DNA of 64,000 bases, from the NCBI RefSeq assembly GCF_046054195.1, contig NZ_JBEQCS010000001.1, positions 248,001 through 312,000 of the forward strand, read 5' to 3'. Of this stretch, positions 8,553-17,570 are shown one piece after another. A program made the position numbers and the translations under genes. The DNA comes from Celerinatantimonas sp046054195. Its GTDB lineage: Bacteria > Pseudomonadota > Gammaproteobacteria > Enterobacterales > Celerinatantimonadaceae. The notes under the pieces are model-generated. The model worked only from the letters and a program-made list of their open reading frames with translations. It was not told where the DNA came from and did not search any database. Each line of letters starts with the position of its first letter. Position 1 is the stretch's first letter.

Positions 8553-9431
8553 ATGAAGAAATATCTGTATTTGACCCTCATTGGTCTTTTGTGGGGCGCT
8601 CAATTTGTCTTTATGCGTCAGGCCGTCGCTCATATAAGTGATGTATGGGTTGCTGCGGGCCGAGCAATAACTGGGGCACTGACACTGTGGCTGTTATGTG
8701 CGTTATTTCGCCTTCAAAGCAAAGCTCGGTTTTGGCCTATTTATGCGCTGATCGCGCTGGTTGATGCCACATTGCCTTTTTTAATGTTGGCATGGGCACA
8801 AAAGCAGGTAGATAGCTCTATCTCTGCCGTGATTATGGGCATGATTCCGCTTCTAACCTTGTTATTTGCTCCGATGGTGATTGGGGAGCGGCTTCGTCCC
8901 ATTGCGCTGGTGAGTGTTTTAGTAGGCTTTGGCGGAATTTGGGTGCTATTTGCCCCGCAGTTTATGGGCAGTACTCACTCTGAGGCGCGGTTTTGGCCAC
9001 TTTTCGTCACCTTAATCAGCGCTGGCTGTTATGCCTTAGGCATGCTTTTGGTGAAACGATTTGCACGTGAATCTCCCCTGTTGATTGCCCGCAATATTTT
9101 AACTTGCGCTGCTGTTGAACTTACGATTGTGGCTCTGATTAAAGCGCCGGCATTAACGATGCCATCGATGGATGCATTAGTGCCGTTATTAATGTTAGGG
9201 ATTTTATCAACGGGGCTTGGTTATTTTGTCTTTATGGCATTGATTGCGCGAAGTGGGCCAACGTTTGCGTCGATGAGTAATTATCTGGTTCCTGTGATTG
9301 GTTTTCTGCTGGGTGGGTGGTTGCTTAATGAGCGTCCACCGCATACGACAGCTTGGGCATTATTGTTGATTTTGCTGGCGATTGCGCTGAATCAGTGGGG
9401 ACGCAAAGTGAAGCGCTCGGTGTCGATGTGA
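8553..9431 (+). CDS. EamA/DMT-family transporter
   Basis: A 292-residue membrane protein with ten predicted helices in two EamA repeats; the first begins LTLIGLLWGAQFVFMRQAV. The ATG at 8553 is chosen because AAAGGAG lies six bases upstream; the GTG-led extension at 8505 overlaps non-hydrophobic sequence. It follows puuB by about 100 bases on the same strand, so it might export a polyamine or amino-acid metabolite, but nothing in the sequence fixes the substrate. Confidence 0.8.
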   Translation: MKKYLYLTLIGLLWGAQFVFMRQAVAHISDVWVAAGRAITGALTLWLLCALFRLQSKARFWPIYALIALVDATLPFLMLAWAQKQVDSSISAVIMGMIPLLTLLFAPMVIGERLRPIALVSVLVGFGGIWVLFAPQFMGSTHSEARFWPLFVTLISAGCYALGMLLVKRFARESPLLIARNILTCAAVELTIVALIKAPALTMPSMDALVPLLMLGILSTGLGYFVFMALIARSGPTFASMSNYLVPVIGFLLGGWLLNERPPHTTAWALLLILLAIALNQWGRKVKRSVSM

Positions 9432-9562
9432 GTTCGATGTGGCTAAAACGCAGAACGTGAGCTAGGTGTATAAATTCGTGTAAATATTAGTCGCAATGAG
9501 TGATCATTTGCAGCTATCTCGTTAAGCTGGAAGAGAAAATCTACAACAGTAAGGAGATATCG

Positions 9563-10525
9563 ATGCGCGACTTAGCACTATCAACGACGCTTGCTGATGT
9601 GAGTCCTATTGCTTTTGGCTGTATGGGGTTAGGTGGCGATAAAAATGCAACCACCTTCACAGCAAGCGATCGTTCTCTTGCCCAGCAATGCATTGAGATT
9701 GCTCTAGAGGAGGGGATTAACTTTTTCGATCATGCCGATATTTATTGCAATGGACGAGCCGAACAAATTTTTGGCCAAGTCTTAAAAGATAAACCGTCTT
9801 TGCGTGAGCAAATCTATATTCAGTCAAAATGTGGCATTTATCTGCATGATGAGATTGGCCCGCAGCGTTATGACTTGAGCTATGAGCATATTATCCAAAG
9901 TGTTGAAGGATCTCTTGCGCGTTTGCAGTGTGATTACTTAGATATTCTGCTGCTACATCGGCCTGATCCGTTGATGGAACCTGAAGAAATCGCCCGTGCC
10001 TTCACTTTATTAAAAGAACAGGGCAAAGTTCACCATTTCGGCGTGTCAAATATGCATGCCGGACAGATTAAATTATTACAAAACTTTATTGATGAACCGT
10101 TGGTCGTTAATCAGGTTGAGCTTAACCTAGCTCATCGAGACTTCATTGAAACGGCTGTGACCGTCAATGACGATCAAGGTTTGAATCACAACTTTAATGA
10201 AGGATTGCTTGAATATTGCCAGCTCAATGGCATTCAGGTGCAAGCGTGGAGTCCACTGGCAAAAGGGCTTTTTGCCAAAGAACCACAAGATGCGGCAATT
10301 GCCGCCGCTCAAGAGCGTCTGGATGAATATGCCAGAGAATATAATGGGACGCGTGAGAGTATTTTATTAGCTTGGTTGATGCGCCATCCTGGCACGATTC
10401 AACCTGTAATAGGAACCACCAATGCGCAACGAATTCGGGCCTGTGCTAAAGCTGCAGATATTGAATTAACTCGGCTACAGTGGTATCTATTACTCACCGA
10501 TGTTCGGGGTCGGCCAATACCGTAA
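9563..10525 (+). CDS. ydhF: Aldo/keto reductase, YdhF-like
   Basis: A 320-residue NAD(P)H-dependent oxidoreductase of the AKR fold. The catalytic tetrad is visible: Asp and Tyr in FFDHADIYCNG, Lys in IQSKCGIY, His in LLLHRPDPLM. The LLLHRPDPLMEPEE stretch is typical of YdhF. The ATG at 9563 follows AAGGAG; an upstream in-frame start at 9500 has no ribosome site. Physiological substrate unknown. The tRNA cluster follows. Confidence 0.82.
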   Translation: MRDLALSTTLADVSPIAFGCMGLGGDKNATTFTASDRSLAQQCIEIALEEGINFFDHADIYCNGRAEQIFGQVLKDKPSLREQIYIQSKCGIYLHDEIGPQRYDLSYEHIIQSVEGSLARLQCDYLDILLLHRPDPLMEPEEIARAFTLLKEQGKVHHFGVSNMHAGQIKLLQNFIDEPLVVNQVELNLAHRDFIETAVTVNDDQGLNHNFNEGLLEYCQLNGIQVQAWSPLAKGLFAKEPQDAAIAAAQERLDEYAREYNGTRESILLAWLMRHPGTIQPVIGTTNAQRIRACAKAADIELTRLQWYLLLTDVRGRPIP

Positions 10526-10669
10526 AACGGTAAAATAAAATTCTGGTGGAGGCATTTGAGAATAAAAAGTGAGTCAATGGTGTAAAAAACGCACAATTGA
10601 TAAATTTTTTTGAAAAAGGTCTAGACATAGACCCTTCAAGTGCATAATATACGCCTCCGCCAGCGTTGA

Positions 10670-10746
<77 letters not shown>

Positions 10747-10786
10747 GGCAACGCTAAGCTACTTCGGGGTAGCAAAAAAAGACAAT

Positions 10787-10863
10787 GGTGGGTGTAGCTC
10801 AGTTGGTAGAGTCCCGGATTGTGATTCCGGTTGTCGTGGGTTCGAACCCCATCACTCACCCCA
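10787..10863 (+). tRNA. tRNA-His (anticodon GTG)
   Basis: Acceptor GTGGGTG pairs with CACTCAC. The extra G at position -1 (10787) faces the discriminator C at 10860, the hallmark of tRNA-His, and CCA is encoded. The anticodon GTG lies in the loop TTGTGAT. Confidence 0.97.
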
Positions 10864-10865
10864 TT

Positions 10866-10952
10866 GCGAAGGTGGTGAAATTGGTAGACACGCTAGCTTC
10901 AGGTGCTAGTGGCCTTACGGCTGTGGGGGTTCAAGTCCCCCCCTTCGCACCA
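10866..10952 (+). tRNA. tRNA-Leu (anticodon CAG), copy 1
   Basis: An 87-base type II tRNA with a long variable arm (TGGCCTTACGGCTGT region). Acceptor GCGAAGG pairs with CCTTCGC, discriminator A, CCA encoded. The anticodon loop TTCAGGT holds CAG. Confidence 0.97.
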
Positions 10953-11000
10953 TTTTATGATTGTCTCTAGTCATAAAATGAGTTTAAGAAGTCTATATGT

Positions 11001-11077
<77 letters not shown>

Positions 11078-11133
11078 CTTCTTCTGTTTTATATAAGAAT
11101 TTTCAAGCTTAAATTTTATATTTAAGTTCTGCC

Positions 11134-11220
11134 GCGAGGGTGGTGAAATTGGTAGACACGCTAGCTTCAGGTGCTAGTGGCCTCACGGCTGTGGGGGTTC
11201 AAGTCCCCCCTCTCGCACCA
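11134..11220 (+). tRNA. tRNA-Leu (anticodon CAG), copy 2
   Basis: Nearly identical to the copy at 10866-10952. Differences are an acceptor pair change (GCGAGGG with CCTCTCGC end) and one base in the variable arm (CCTCACGG versus CCTTACGG). Anticodon CAG. Confidence 0.97.
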
Positions 11221-11254
11221 TGATTAAATCATGGTGAGCAGAAACTCTATATGT

Positions 11255-11331
<77 letters not shown>

Positions 11332-11420
11332 CTTCAAATTTTCTTCTGTTCTGTATTTTCTCTTGCTTTTATTATCCTAATCATCTGTTTCTCATTATTT
11401 TGTTTATTATGTTTGCCCCA

Positions 11421-11450
11421 TTTTTATATCGATTGTTGGTGATATAAAAA
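11421..11450. repeat. Perfect 10-bp inverted repeat after the tRNA cluster
   Basis: TTTTTATATC and GATATAAAAA are exact complements around a ten-base spacer. The repeat lies about 90 bases after the last tRNA and may act as an end signal or processing stem for the tRNA transcript. Its right arm overlaps the T run of the minus-strand terminator at 11446-11479. Confidence 0.5.
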
Positions 11451-11479
11451 AGTCAGATATTGATTAAATGCCTGACTTT
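11446..11479 (-). terminator. Probable terminator of the small secreted-peptide gene
   Basis: On the minus strand AAAGTCAG pairs with CTGACTTT across a 15-base loop, and the stem runs into six T. It lies about 60 bases after the stop codon at 11542. Confidence 0.5.
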
Positions 11480-11541
11480 ATAGACAAAGATAGTTTGTCA
11501 TGGTCATCCGTAACCGCCTTGTATACATAAAATCGTCGTGA

Positions 11542-11700
11542 TTAACGTCCGCCAGCGGTATTCTGGATGCTGTACTGGTCAGCTTGACTAACGGGCACCT
11601 GATGTTGGTTTGGGTGAAATTGGCTTGCCATAGCGCCTGCGCTAAATAGAACGATTACAGAAGCCATAACAGAGGTGATTAGTTTGTTGCTTTTCATCAT
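11542..11700 (-). CDS. Small secreted protein of unknown function
   Basis: A 52-residue product: a signal peptide (charged MMKSNK, hydrophobic core, cleavage near AMA before SQFHP) and a mature part of about 27 residues that is rich in Gln and His and has no Cys. The ATG at 11700 has AGGA five bases upstream, and a second ATG at 11697 is equally possible. The longer frame from 11745 has no ribosome site. It lies about 80 bases downstream of ohr on the same strand. I do not recognise a family. Confidence 0.55.
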   Translation of the reverse strand: MMKSNKLITSVMASVIVLFSAGAMASQFHPNQHQVPVSQADQYSIQNTAGGR

Positions 11701-11778
11701 AATTATCCTGTTAGATTTTAAAGTTTGGGTTAAAGCCACCGCCATTTGCTTAAATTGGTGGCTTGAGATATAGCCCGC

Positions 11779-12204
11779 TTAGGCAATGGTCAGCGTGACA
11801 TCAACGTTACCGCGAGTTGCGTTTGAGTAAGGGCAAACCTGATGCGCTTTTTCGACGATGCTTTGAGCAACGCTGCTATCGGCACCTGGAATATCAATAA
11901 CCAGTTCAACCTGGATACCAAAACCATCACCCAGTGGGCCGATGCCGACTTTACCGGTCACTTTGGTATTGGTTGATAGCGCAACTTTTTCACGAAAAGC
12001 AATCAATTGCATCGCACTTAAAAAACACGCTGAATAGCCAGCAGCGAACAGCTGTTCAGGGTTAGTACCGTTACCGCCTTTACCGCCGAGCTCTTTTGGT
12101 GAGGACAGAGTGACGTCTAATACGCCGTCTTCTGATACAGAATGACCTTCGCGGCCGCCAGTTGAAGTTGCTTGAGTTTGATAAAGTACTTTTTCAATAG
12201 CCAT
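11779..12204 (-). CDS. ohr: Organic hydroperoxide resistance protein Ohr
   Basis: A 142-residue OsmC/Ohr-family thiol peroxidase that reduces organic and fatty-acid hydroperoxides. The catalytic Cys pair is present: Cys60 in AAGYSACFLSAM and Cys125 in VCPYSNATRGN, with Arg18 and Glu50 as supporting catalytic residues. The start at 12204 is the family start and follows AGGAG; the frame from 12249 would overlap ohrR. It lies 41 bases after ohrR and is probably co-transcribed. Confidence 0.95.
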   Translation of the reverse strand: MAIEKVLYQTQATSTGGREGHSVSEDGVLDVTLSSPKELGGKGGNGTNPEQLFAAGYSACFLSAMQLIAFREKVALSTNTKVTGKVGIGPLGDGFGIQVELVIDIPGADSSVAQSIVEKAHQVCPYSNATRGNVDVTLTIA

Positions 12205-12245
12205 GATTGACTCTCCTAATTTTGCTTGCGATTTTAAATGTTGGT

Positions 12246-12698
12246 TCAAAGTGTCGGTTCTGAAATGCGCAAATTGTTGCGTAAACTGATGAGCTTTTGG
12301 CGAAGCTCATCAAGCTCTGGCAAAGCACACTGACTAGCACAGGCTATCTGTGTTGGAATATCTTGCGCCTGATGGCGCAGCGCATCAGCGCTATTGCTCA
12401 GAGTGATAAACACTTCTCGCTCATCTGCATGTCCACGTTGGCGGTTTATTAAACCTTTTGCTTGCAGACGTTTAAGTAACGGTGTCAGAGTCGCTGAATC
12501 TAAAAATAACCGTTCACCCAATGCTGAAACGGTGACGTTATCCTGTTCCCACAAAACCAACATGACTAAATACTGCGAATACGTCAGATCCAGTGGCTTG
12601 AGGACTTTGCGGTACACTTTGTTAAGCGAAAGCATGGTTGAATGCAACGCAAAGCAAAGCTGCTGGTCTAGTTCAAGTTGTGGATAATGTTGTTTCAT
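12246..12698 (-). CDS. ohrR: MarR-family peroxide-sensing repressor OhrR
   Basis: A 150-residue winged-helix repressor. The sensing cysteine is at position 15 (LDQQLCFALHS), as in characterised OhrR proteins. Two further Cys near residues 119 and 123 (ACASQCAL) could form the disulfide partner used by two-Cys OhrR. The recognition helix lies around LFLDSATLTPLLKRLQAKG. It is upstream of ohr and should repress it until oxidised by organic peroxides. Confidence 0.93.
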   Translation of the reverse strand: MKQHYPQLELDQQLCFALHSTMLSLNKVYRKVLKPLDLTYSQYLVMLVLWEQDNVTVSALGERLFLDSATLTPLLKRLQAKGLINRQRGHADEREVFITLSNSADALRHQAQDIPTQIACASQCALPELDELRQKLISLRNNLRISEPTL

Positions 12699-12743
12699 CG
12701 GATTCTTCGTGCCTCTGATGTCTCGTTGGAAATAAATATAGCG

Positions 12744-12758
12744 CGCAATTTAATTGTG
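12744..12758. promoter_or_regulatory. Candidate OhrR operator
   Basis: CAATT-T-AATTG (12746-12756) is an AT-rich inverted repeat about 50 bases upstream of ohrR. Known OhrR operators are AT-rich dyads of this kind. It could also affect the H-NOX-like gene, although that gene reads away in the same direction downstream. Confidence 0.45.
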
Positions 12759-12806
12759 TGCAATGTATTTATTTAAAAAAGATCAAATTATCTGTTTCCT
12801 AATTTA

Positions 12807-13325
12807 TTAATCAGGATGGCTCATCGTAAAGCGCGCATGGTTTAGTGCCCCATCTATCAACTGTTGGTGGATGATGACAGGTTCAGCAAAATAGTTACTA
12901 CAGGCTTTAAGAAAGCCATGGCAGACATGGGCAAAAGGCAGTGAAGATTGATAATCAAAGACTAATAACTCAGGAGGCTGCCATTGAATGACAGTAAAGC
13001 GAGGAGGCTCTCGGTCGGCATAAATATGGCTGATTTCGAGCTGCAACGGTGTATCTGGGTGGCAGAATAGCTCAAAGCTATCTTTTGCGTTATCGAGTAA
13101 ATCAGGATGCTTCTCGAGTAGATATTGAAATAACACCCGGCCAAACTGGCGCTGCAGTGCATTGCTATCGAGCTTAAGTTGGTGGGCTATTTCATCAAGA
13201 ACCTGCACTGGGTGCTGATAGTGGCTGGCTAACTGGTCACTGTCATAGTCCAGTAATTCTGATTGACCATGATATTGGCGCAAATCAATGTTTAGCATCT
13301 GTTCAAGCGGATCCATCATCACCAT
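12807..13325 (-). CDS. H-NOX-like (heme NO-binding fold) protein without heme-ligand residues
   Basis: A 172-residue protein that can be aligned by eye with H-NOX proteins over its whole core: a helical part with the conserved FGR.LF motif, the LYxxxxPPRF-like turn, a Y-x-S segment and a CHGFLKACSNYF helix. The proximal heme His position holds Gln (LQLEISHIY against HLEVNKLY in Shewanella H-NOX), and the Arg of YxSxR is Leu (DYQSSL). The first ~30 residues of canonical H-NOX are short or missing. Start is the ATG at 13325, eight bases after GGAG. Neighbours are ohrR and fruA; no kinase or cyclase partner is visible. Fold assignment is from remembered family sequences, not a search. Confidence 0.6.
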   Translation of the reverse strand: MVMMDPLEQMLNIDLRQYHGQSELLDYDSDQLASHYQHPVQVLDEIAHQLKLDSNALQRQFGRVLFQYLLEKHPDLLDNAKDSFELFCHPDTPLQLEISHIYADREPPRFTVIQWQPPELLVFDYQSSLPFAHVCHGFLKACSNYFAEPVIIHQQLIDGALNHARFTMSHPD

Positions 13326-13406
13326 GAGCAAAACTCCATTAAGGTAAAAACCTTAACTTTAATAATGAATTAATCGCAGAGCTTTGTACAGATTTGCAAC
13401 AGAACA

Positions 13407-13432
13407 ATAGCCTGAGCTTGTGCTCAGGCTAT
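13407..13432 (-). terminator. Hairpin terminator after fruA
   Basis: ATAGCCTGAGC and GCTCAGGCTAT form a perfect 11-pair stem with a four-base loop, ten bases after the fruA stop. The following minus-strand sequence is only moderately T-rich (TGTTCTGTTG). Confidence 0.65.
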
Positions 13433-13442
13433 CAAAGTGAGA

Positions 13443-15218
13443 TTAAATAATCGATTCGCCCGCAGGTTTTGCAACTGTTGCCGTATCAGGCTTGCGGATA
13501 AAGGCGTAAATAACACCGGTAACCACGGCTCCAATTACGATTGCAGCTAAATATGGCAGTACGTTATTGACAGCTTTTGGAATTAATAAGACGAAGATCC
13601 CGCCATGTGGCGCACGCAGTTCGCAATGGAAATACATCGATAATGCACCAGTAATCGCCCCACCAATCATATTGGCTGGAATGACGCGCATCGGGTCGCG
13701 AGCCGCAAATGGAATCGCACCTTCAGAGATAAAGCAAGCTCCTAAAACGCAGGCAACTTTACCACTTTCTAGCTCAGGTTTACTGAATTTGCGCCGAGCG
13801 ATAAATGTTGCCAGCCCCATACCTAATGGTGGAACCATCCCGGCGGCCATAATGGCGGCCATTGGCATCGTTGCCGAGGCATCTAACCCGGTTTGTTTTT
13901 CTAACAGGCCAACCCCGAACAGGTAGGCTGCTTTGTTAATCGGGCCACCCAAGTCAAAGCACATCATCAGACCAAGCAACAAGCCCATCAACAACGCTGA
14001 GTCTGAACCCATGTGTTTGAGGAAGTTTGTTAAGCTTTCCATGATATAAGCGGTTGGGCCACCAATCACATAAATGAGTGCCAAACCGGTGATGGTACTA
14101 GTTAACAGTGGCAGAATTAGAATGGGTTTGAGGGCATTGATACTCTCTGGCAATTTAATCCATTTGTTCAGGTATAAGGTTAGATAACCAGCTAAGAAGC
14201 CTGCAATAATACCGCCAATAAACCCTGCGTTTAATATCGATGAGGCTGCTAACATCCCGCCAATCATCCCCGGTGTTAACCCTGGACGGTCAGCGATTGA
14301 GTAGGCGATATAACCTGCCAGTAACGGGATCATCAGTTTGAAAGCAGTTCCGCCGCCAATCTGTGCCAGTGCCCATGCGATAGTGCCGGCATTCTCTTTA
14401 TCTCCTGCATGAATGCCGCCGAATAGGAACGACAATGCAATTAAGAGCCCGCCAGCGACAACCATTGGGAGCATGAACGAAACGCCGGTCAACAGATGTT
14501 TGTAGACACCGGTGCGCTCTTTGCCTTTGGCTTGAGCTTCGCTGCCATCCGATGATTTAGCCTGTAACGTTGCTTCTTGCGGCGCATCATCTAACACTTG
14601 CTGAGTTTTCTTAAGGGCTGCGCCTGTTGAGCAGTGATAGACTTTTTTCCCAGCAAATGGTGATCTGTCGACTTCAATATCGGTCGCCAGAATCACAAGA
14701 TCTGCTTTGGCAATTTCATCTTCGCTGAGCTGATTTTTCGCGCCAACACTGCCGCGAGTTTCTACTTTGATAGTCCAGCCACGACGCTGCGCCGCTTGCT
14801 CAAGTGCTTCAGCGGCCATAAACGTGTGGGCAACACCAGTAGGGCAGGCGGTGACTGCAACCACATTGAGATGATCTGGGCTTTGTGCATGAACGGCATG
14901 TTGCGGCGCTTCAAATAAGCTTGCTGGTGCTTCAAGCACGGCTTGAGGGTCAGCTAAAATCGCATCAACACTGCTTTGAGCGACATTAAGTCCATTTAAG
15001 CGGGATAAATCCACATTGTGATTTTGTGGAACAGCGACAATCACTTTATCGCATGAAGCTAGCTGTTCGGTTGTTAATAACTGGACTGGTTCAACATTAG
15101 AGTGACACTCAACTAATGCTTCAATACCTTGTTTTTTCGCCTTTTCTTCTAAGCGTCTGGCTGCCATAAAGCTGGTAGCGACGCCCGCTGGGCAGGCTGT
15201 AATAATGGCTATTTTCAT
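13443..15218 (-). CDS. fruA: PTS fructose transporter subunit IIB'BC
   Basis: A 591-residue membrane permease that imports fructose as fructose-1-phosphate. The N-terminal duplicated IIB' domain begins ITACPAGVATSFMAA. The second IIB domain carries the active Cys in VTACPTGVAHTFMAAEALE near residue 125. A linker of ~40 residues leads to a IIC domain from about residue 240 with eight or more helices. The start at 15218 follows GAGGAG. It lies 11 bases after fruK and is last in fruBKA. FruB donates the phosphate. Confidence 0.95.
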   Translation of the reverse strand: MKIAIITACPAGVATSFMAARRLEEKAKKQGIEALVECHSNVEPVQLLTTEQLASCDKVIVAVPQNHNVDLSRLNGLNVAQSSVDAILADPQAVLEAPASLFEAPQHAVHAQSPDHLNVVAVTACPTGVAHTFMAAEALEQAAQRRGWTIKVETRGSVGAKNQLSEDEIAKADLVILATDIEVDRSPFAGKKVYHCSTGAALKKTQQVLDDAPQEATLQAKSSDGSEAQAKGKERTGVYKHLLTGVSFMLPMVVAGGLLIALSFLFGGIHAGDKENAGTIAWALAQIGGGTAFKLMIPLLAGYIAYSIADRPGLTPGMIGGMLAASSILNAGFIGGIIAGFLAGYLTLYLNKWIKLPESINALKPILILPLLTSTITGLALIYVIGGPTAYIMESLTNFLKHMGSDSALLMGLLLGLMMCFDLGGPINKAAYLFGVGLLEKQTGLDASATMPMAAIMAAGMVPPLGMGLATFIARRKFSKPELESGKVACVLGACFISEGAIPFAARDPMRVIPANMIGGAITGALSMYFHCELRAPHGGIFVLLIPKAVNNVLPYLAAIVIGAVVTGVIYAFIRKPDTATVAKPAGESII

Positions 15219-15229
15219 CCTTTGGCTCC

Positions 15230-16168
15230 TCACGTATTAGGCAATTCACTAACTTGTATTTGCTCAATTAACGACTCGAGTTTGCTTTGATCGCCGATGC
15301 CGACGCTAACCTGTGTCACTGCCAATGCTGAAACGGCGGTGGCATAAGTGACGCTCTTGGTTACATCCCAACCTTGTATTAAGGCATGGGTCATAGCTGC
15401 AACCATGGAGTCGCCTGCGCCAACGGTACTGACAACATTCATTTTGGGCGGTTTGGCTTTAACTACCTGCTTATCCGTCACCCAGATGACGCCATCACTG
15501 CCGCGCGAGACCAACACATGGGTAATTCCCTTGTTGATTAGTTGGCGAGCCGCTTTAATTATTGCGGTCTCATCGTTAAGTTCATGGCCAATCCATTGAG
15601 CCAGTTCGTGCTCATTTGGCTTAACCAAATAAGGTGCAGCTTCCAATCCATAGCTCAGAGCATCTGCGCTGCTATCAAAGATGACTCGAGCTCCGTGTTT
15701 ATTTAATAATTCAATCCAGCGTTGATAGAGCGTTGGGCTGACGCCACGCGGTAAGCTTCCGGCCAGTACAAACCACTGATGGGTAGCGGCTAATTCGATG
15801 AGCTTTTTCTCCATCTGCTGGACAGCCTGATGGTCAATAGCCATGCCTGGAAAGTTAATATCAGTTACCCGGCCATTGGTTTCGGCTAGTTTTACATTAG
15901 TTCGTGTTGTTCCGCTCTGCCGTAAAAATTCATCTTTGGCATCAATTTGTTGAAAAAGATGAACAAATGGGTCTTGGTTTTCATCGCCAAGCCAACCACT
16001 GACACTCGCTTTGGTTCCTAAATCATGCAGCACTCGGGCGACATTAATCCCTTTACCACCTGGCGTGAGGCTGGCTTGATCAACGAGGTTGACGTTATCT
16101 ACTACCAGCGTATTGAGCTGACCGGTTAGGTCCAACGCTGGGTTTAGGGTAATAGTTGCGACCTTCAT
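15230..16168 (-). CDS. fruK: 1-phosphofructokinase
   Basis: A 312-residue PfkB-family kinase that converts fructose-1-phosphate to fructose-1,6-bisphosphate with ATP. Signatures are GGKGINVARVL near residue 38 and the catalytic VSTVGAGDSMVAAM near residue 245, with Asp as the base. It overlaps fruB by four bases. Confidence 0.95.
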   Translation of the reverse strand: MKVATITLNPALDLTGQLNTLVVDNVNLVDQASLTPGGKGINVARVLHDLGTKASVSGWLGDENQDPFVHLFQQIDAKDEFLRQSGTTRTNVKLAETNGRVTDINFPGMAIDHQAVQQMEKKLIELAATHQWFVLAGSLPRGVSPTLYQRWIELLNKHGARVIFDSSADALSYGLEAAPYLVKPNEHELAQWIGHELNDETAIIKAARQLINKGITHVLVSRGSDGVIWVTDKQVVKAKPPKMNVVSTVGAGDSMVAAMTHALIQGWDVTKSVTYATAVSALAVTQVSVGIGDQSKLESLIEQIQVSELPNT

Positions 16169-17319
16169 AGTTTTTCTCCCAAACCCGAGTTGATCGCATC
16201 TTTGATATGATCCAGAGCCAGACGAGCATTTTCCCCTTCTGCACTAAAGCGCAGTTCATGGTTGTATTGAGCTCCCAGGCCGATGACTTTCATTAGACTG
16301 CGGCCATTAACCGGGCCGGTGCCTTCGGTGAGGTTCTCAACGGTGATTTTGACGTCATATTCTTTAATCGCTTTGACCAGAACCGCGCCAGGGCGGGCGT
16401 GCAAGCCATGTGGATTTTTAAGTTTAACCACTTCTTGAAGGACCCCATCGCCAAGCTCTTGGTTTTGCGCTTGGGCCTCACCTGATGCAGCTTTATCGCT
16501 TAATAGCGCGAGTATCGCATCACTATCAGGGGCCGTTGCCAGTGTTGCCAACTGATCGCTATCCATCAGTGCAACCAATTTTTCTAATACCGGTTTTGCT
16601 TTGTCATCTTTGGTTGCAATGCTAATCAGCGTCTGTACTGACTGGCCGTTATTATCAAATGGCTGGCGTGCCCGGATAATACTAACTCCACTGGTTTGTA
16701 CATCCTGATTCGATGAGCTTAACCATACGCCATTGCCCAATGGTGTTGGCGGCGTACTCATTAACGCGCCAATACCTTGATCGCCAATGACGCCAGTTTG
16801 TTTAAGTTGGCCCGCACCTACTGCTTGTAACTGCGTTAAGTTGGAGACAGGAAAATCAAGCACAATGCTGTCACTATCAAATTTGAGCGGCGCATTGGCG
16901 CTGAGAAGTTCCACAATCGCTTGTGGATCAGTCACATTTTTGAGTTTCTCATCTAAGTTATCTTGGTCGAGAACATGGGTTAATTGGCGTAGAATCGTCA
17001 GATGTTCATCAGATTGTGCGGCAATCCCAATTGCTAAATAAACGATGTTGCCTTCGCCCCAGTCGACGCCTTGTGGAAACTGCACTAGCTGCAGGCCCGT
17101 TTGTTCAACTTGGTCGCGGGTATCGGTTGTGCCATGAGGAATCGCGATAGCATTACCCAGATAGGTGCTCGATTGTTGTTCTCGAGCCAACATGCCATCG
17201 ACATAACCGCTTTTGACAAAACCTGCTTTGGTCAATTTGCTTGCAACTAGGGTAATCGCAGCTGTCTTGTCGGCTGCGCTAGCACCTAGTGTGATATTGT
17301 CAGTATGAATTTTCAGCAT
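16165..17319 (-). CDS. fruB: PTS fructose-specific EIIA-HPr fusion (FPr)
   Basis: A 384-residue soluble phosphocarrier. The EIIA domain has its active His in AIPHGTTDT near residue 62; a middle domain follows; the C-terminal HPr domain has its active His in NPHGLHARPGAVLV near residue 305. It passes phosphate from enzyme I to FruA. First gene of fruBKA, preceded by two Cra operators. Confidence 0.95.
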   Translation of the reverse strand: MLKIHTDNITLGASAADKTAAITLVASKLTKAGFVKSGYVDGMLAREQQSSTYLGNAIAIPHGTTDTRDQVEQTGLQLVQFPQGVDWGEGNIVYLAIGIAAQSDEHLTILRQLTHVLDQDNLDEKLKNVTDPQAIVELLSANAPLKFDSDSIVLDFPVSNLTQLQAVGAGQLKQTGVIGDQGIGALMSTPPTPLGNGVWLSSSNQDVQTSGVSIIRARQPFDNNGQSVQTLISIATKDDKAKPVLEKLVALMDSDQLATLATAPDSDAILALLSDKAASGEAQAQNQELGDGVLQEVVKLKNPHGLHARPGAVLVKAIKEYDVKITVENLTEGTGPVNGRSLMKVIGLGAQYNHELRFSAEGENARLALDHIKDAINSGLGEKL

Positions 17320-17361
17320 ACTCGATTCCTTTGCTCGTTGTCGCTGTATGACTTTAGCTTA

Positions 17362-17377
17362 GCTAAAACGATTCAGC
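17362..17377. promoter_or_regulatory. Cra (FruR) operator, fruB-proximal
   Basis: GCTAAAACGATTCAGC; its complement GCTGAATCGTTTTAGC fits the Cra consensus GCTGAAnCGnTTCA with one change. It lies about 43 bases upstream of the fruB start. Confidence 0.85.
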
Positions 17378-17488
17378 ATTGAGGTAAAAAAAGAGAAAAT
17401 GTGACTTAACTCTATATTTTTAAAAAAACCACACTCTAAAAAGCCTTTTTGACCCGATGCTATATTGGGCCAATTGGTTATGGGGTAT

Positions 17489-17504
17489 GCTGAATCGTGT
17501 CAGC
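17489..17504. promoter_or_regulatory. Cra (FruR) operator, cra-proximal
   Basis: GCTGAATCGTGTCAGC is a near-perfect dyad match to the Cra consensus. It lies 67 bases upstream of cra and 170 upstream of fruB. Two sites in the shared gap suggest joint control of fruBKA and cra, released by fructose-1-phosphate. Confidence 0.87.
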
Positions 17505-17570
17505 AAATGATGCAATAGCAATTTTTGTTTTTTTTTCTAGTTGTGAGCCGGATCAAATTGAGGTATTTCC

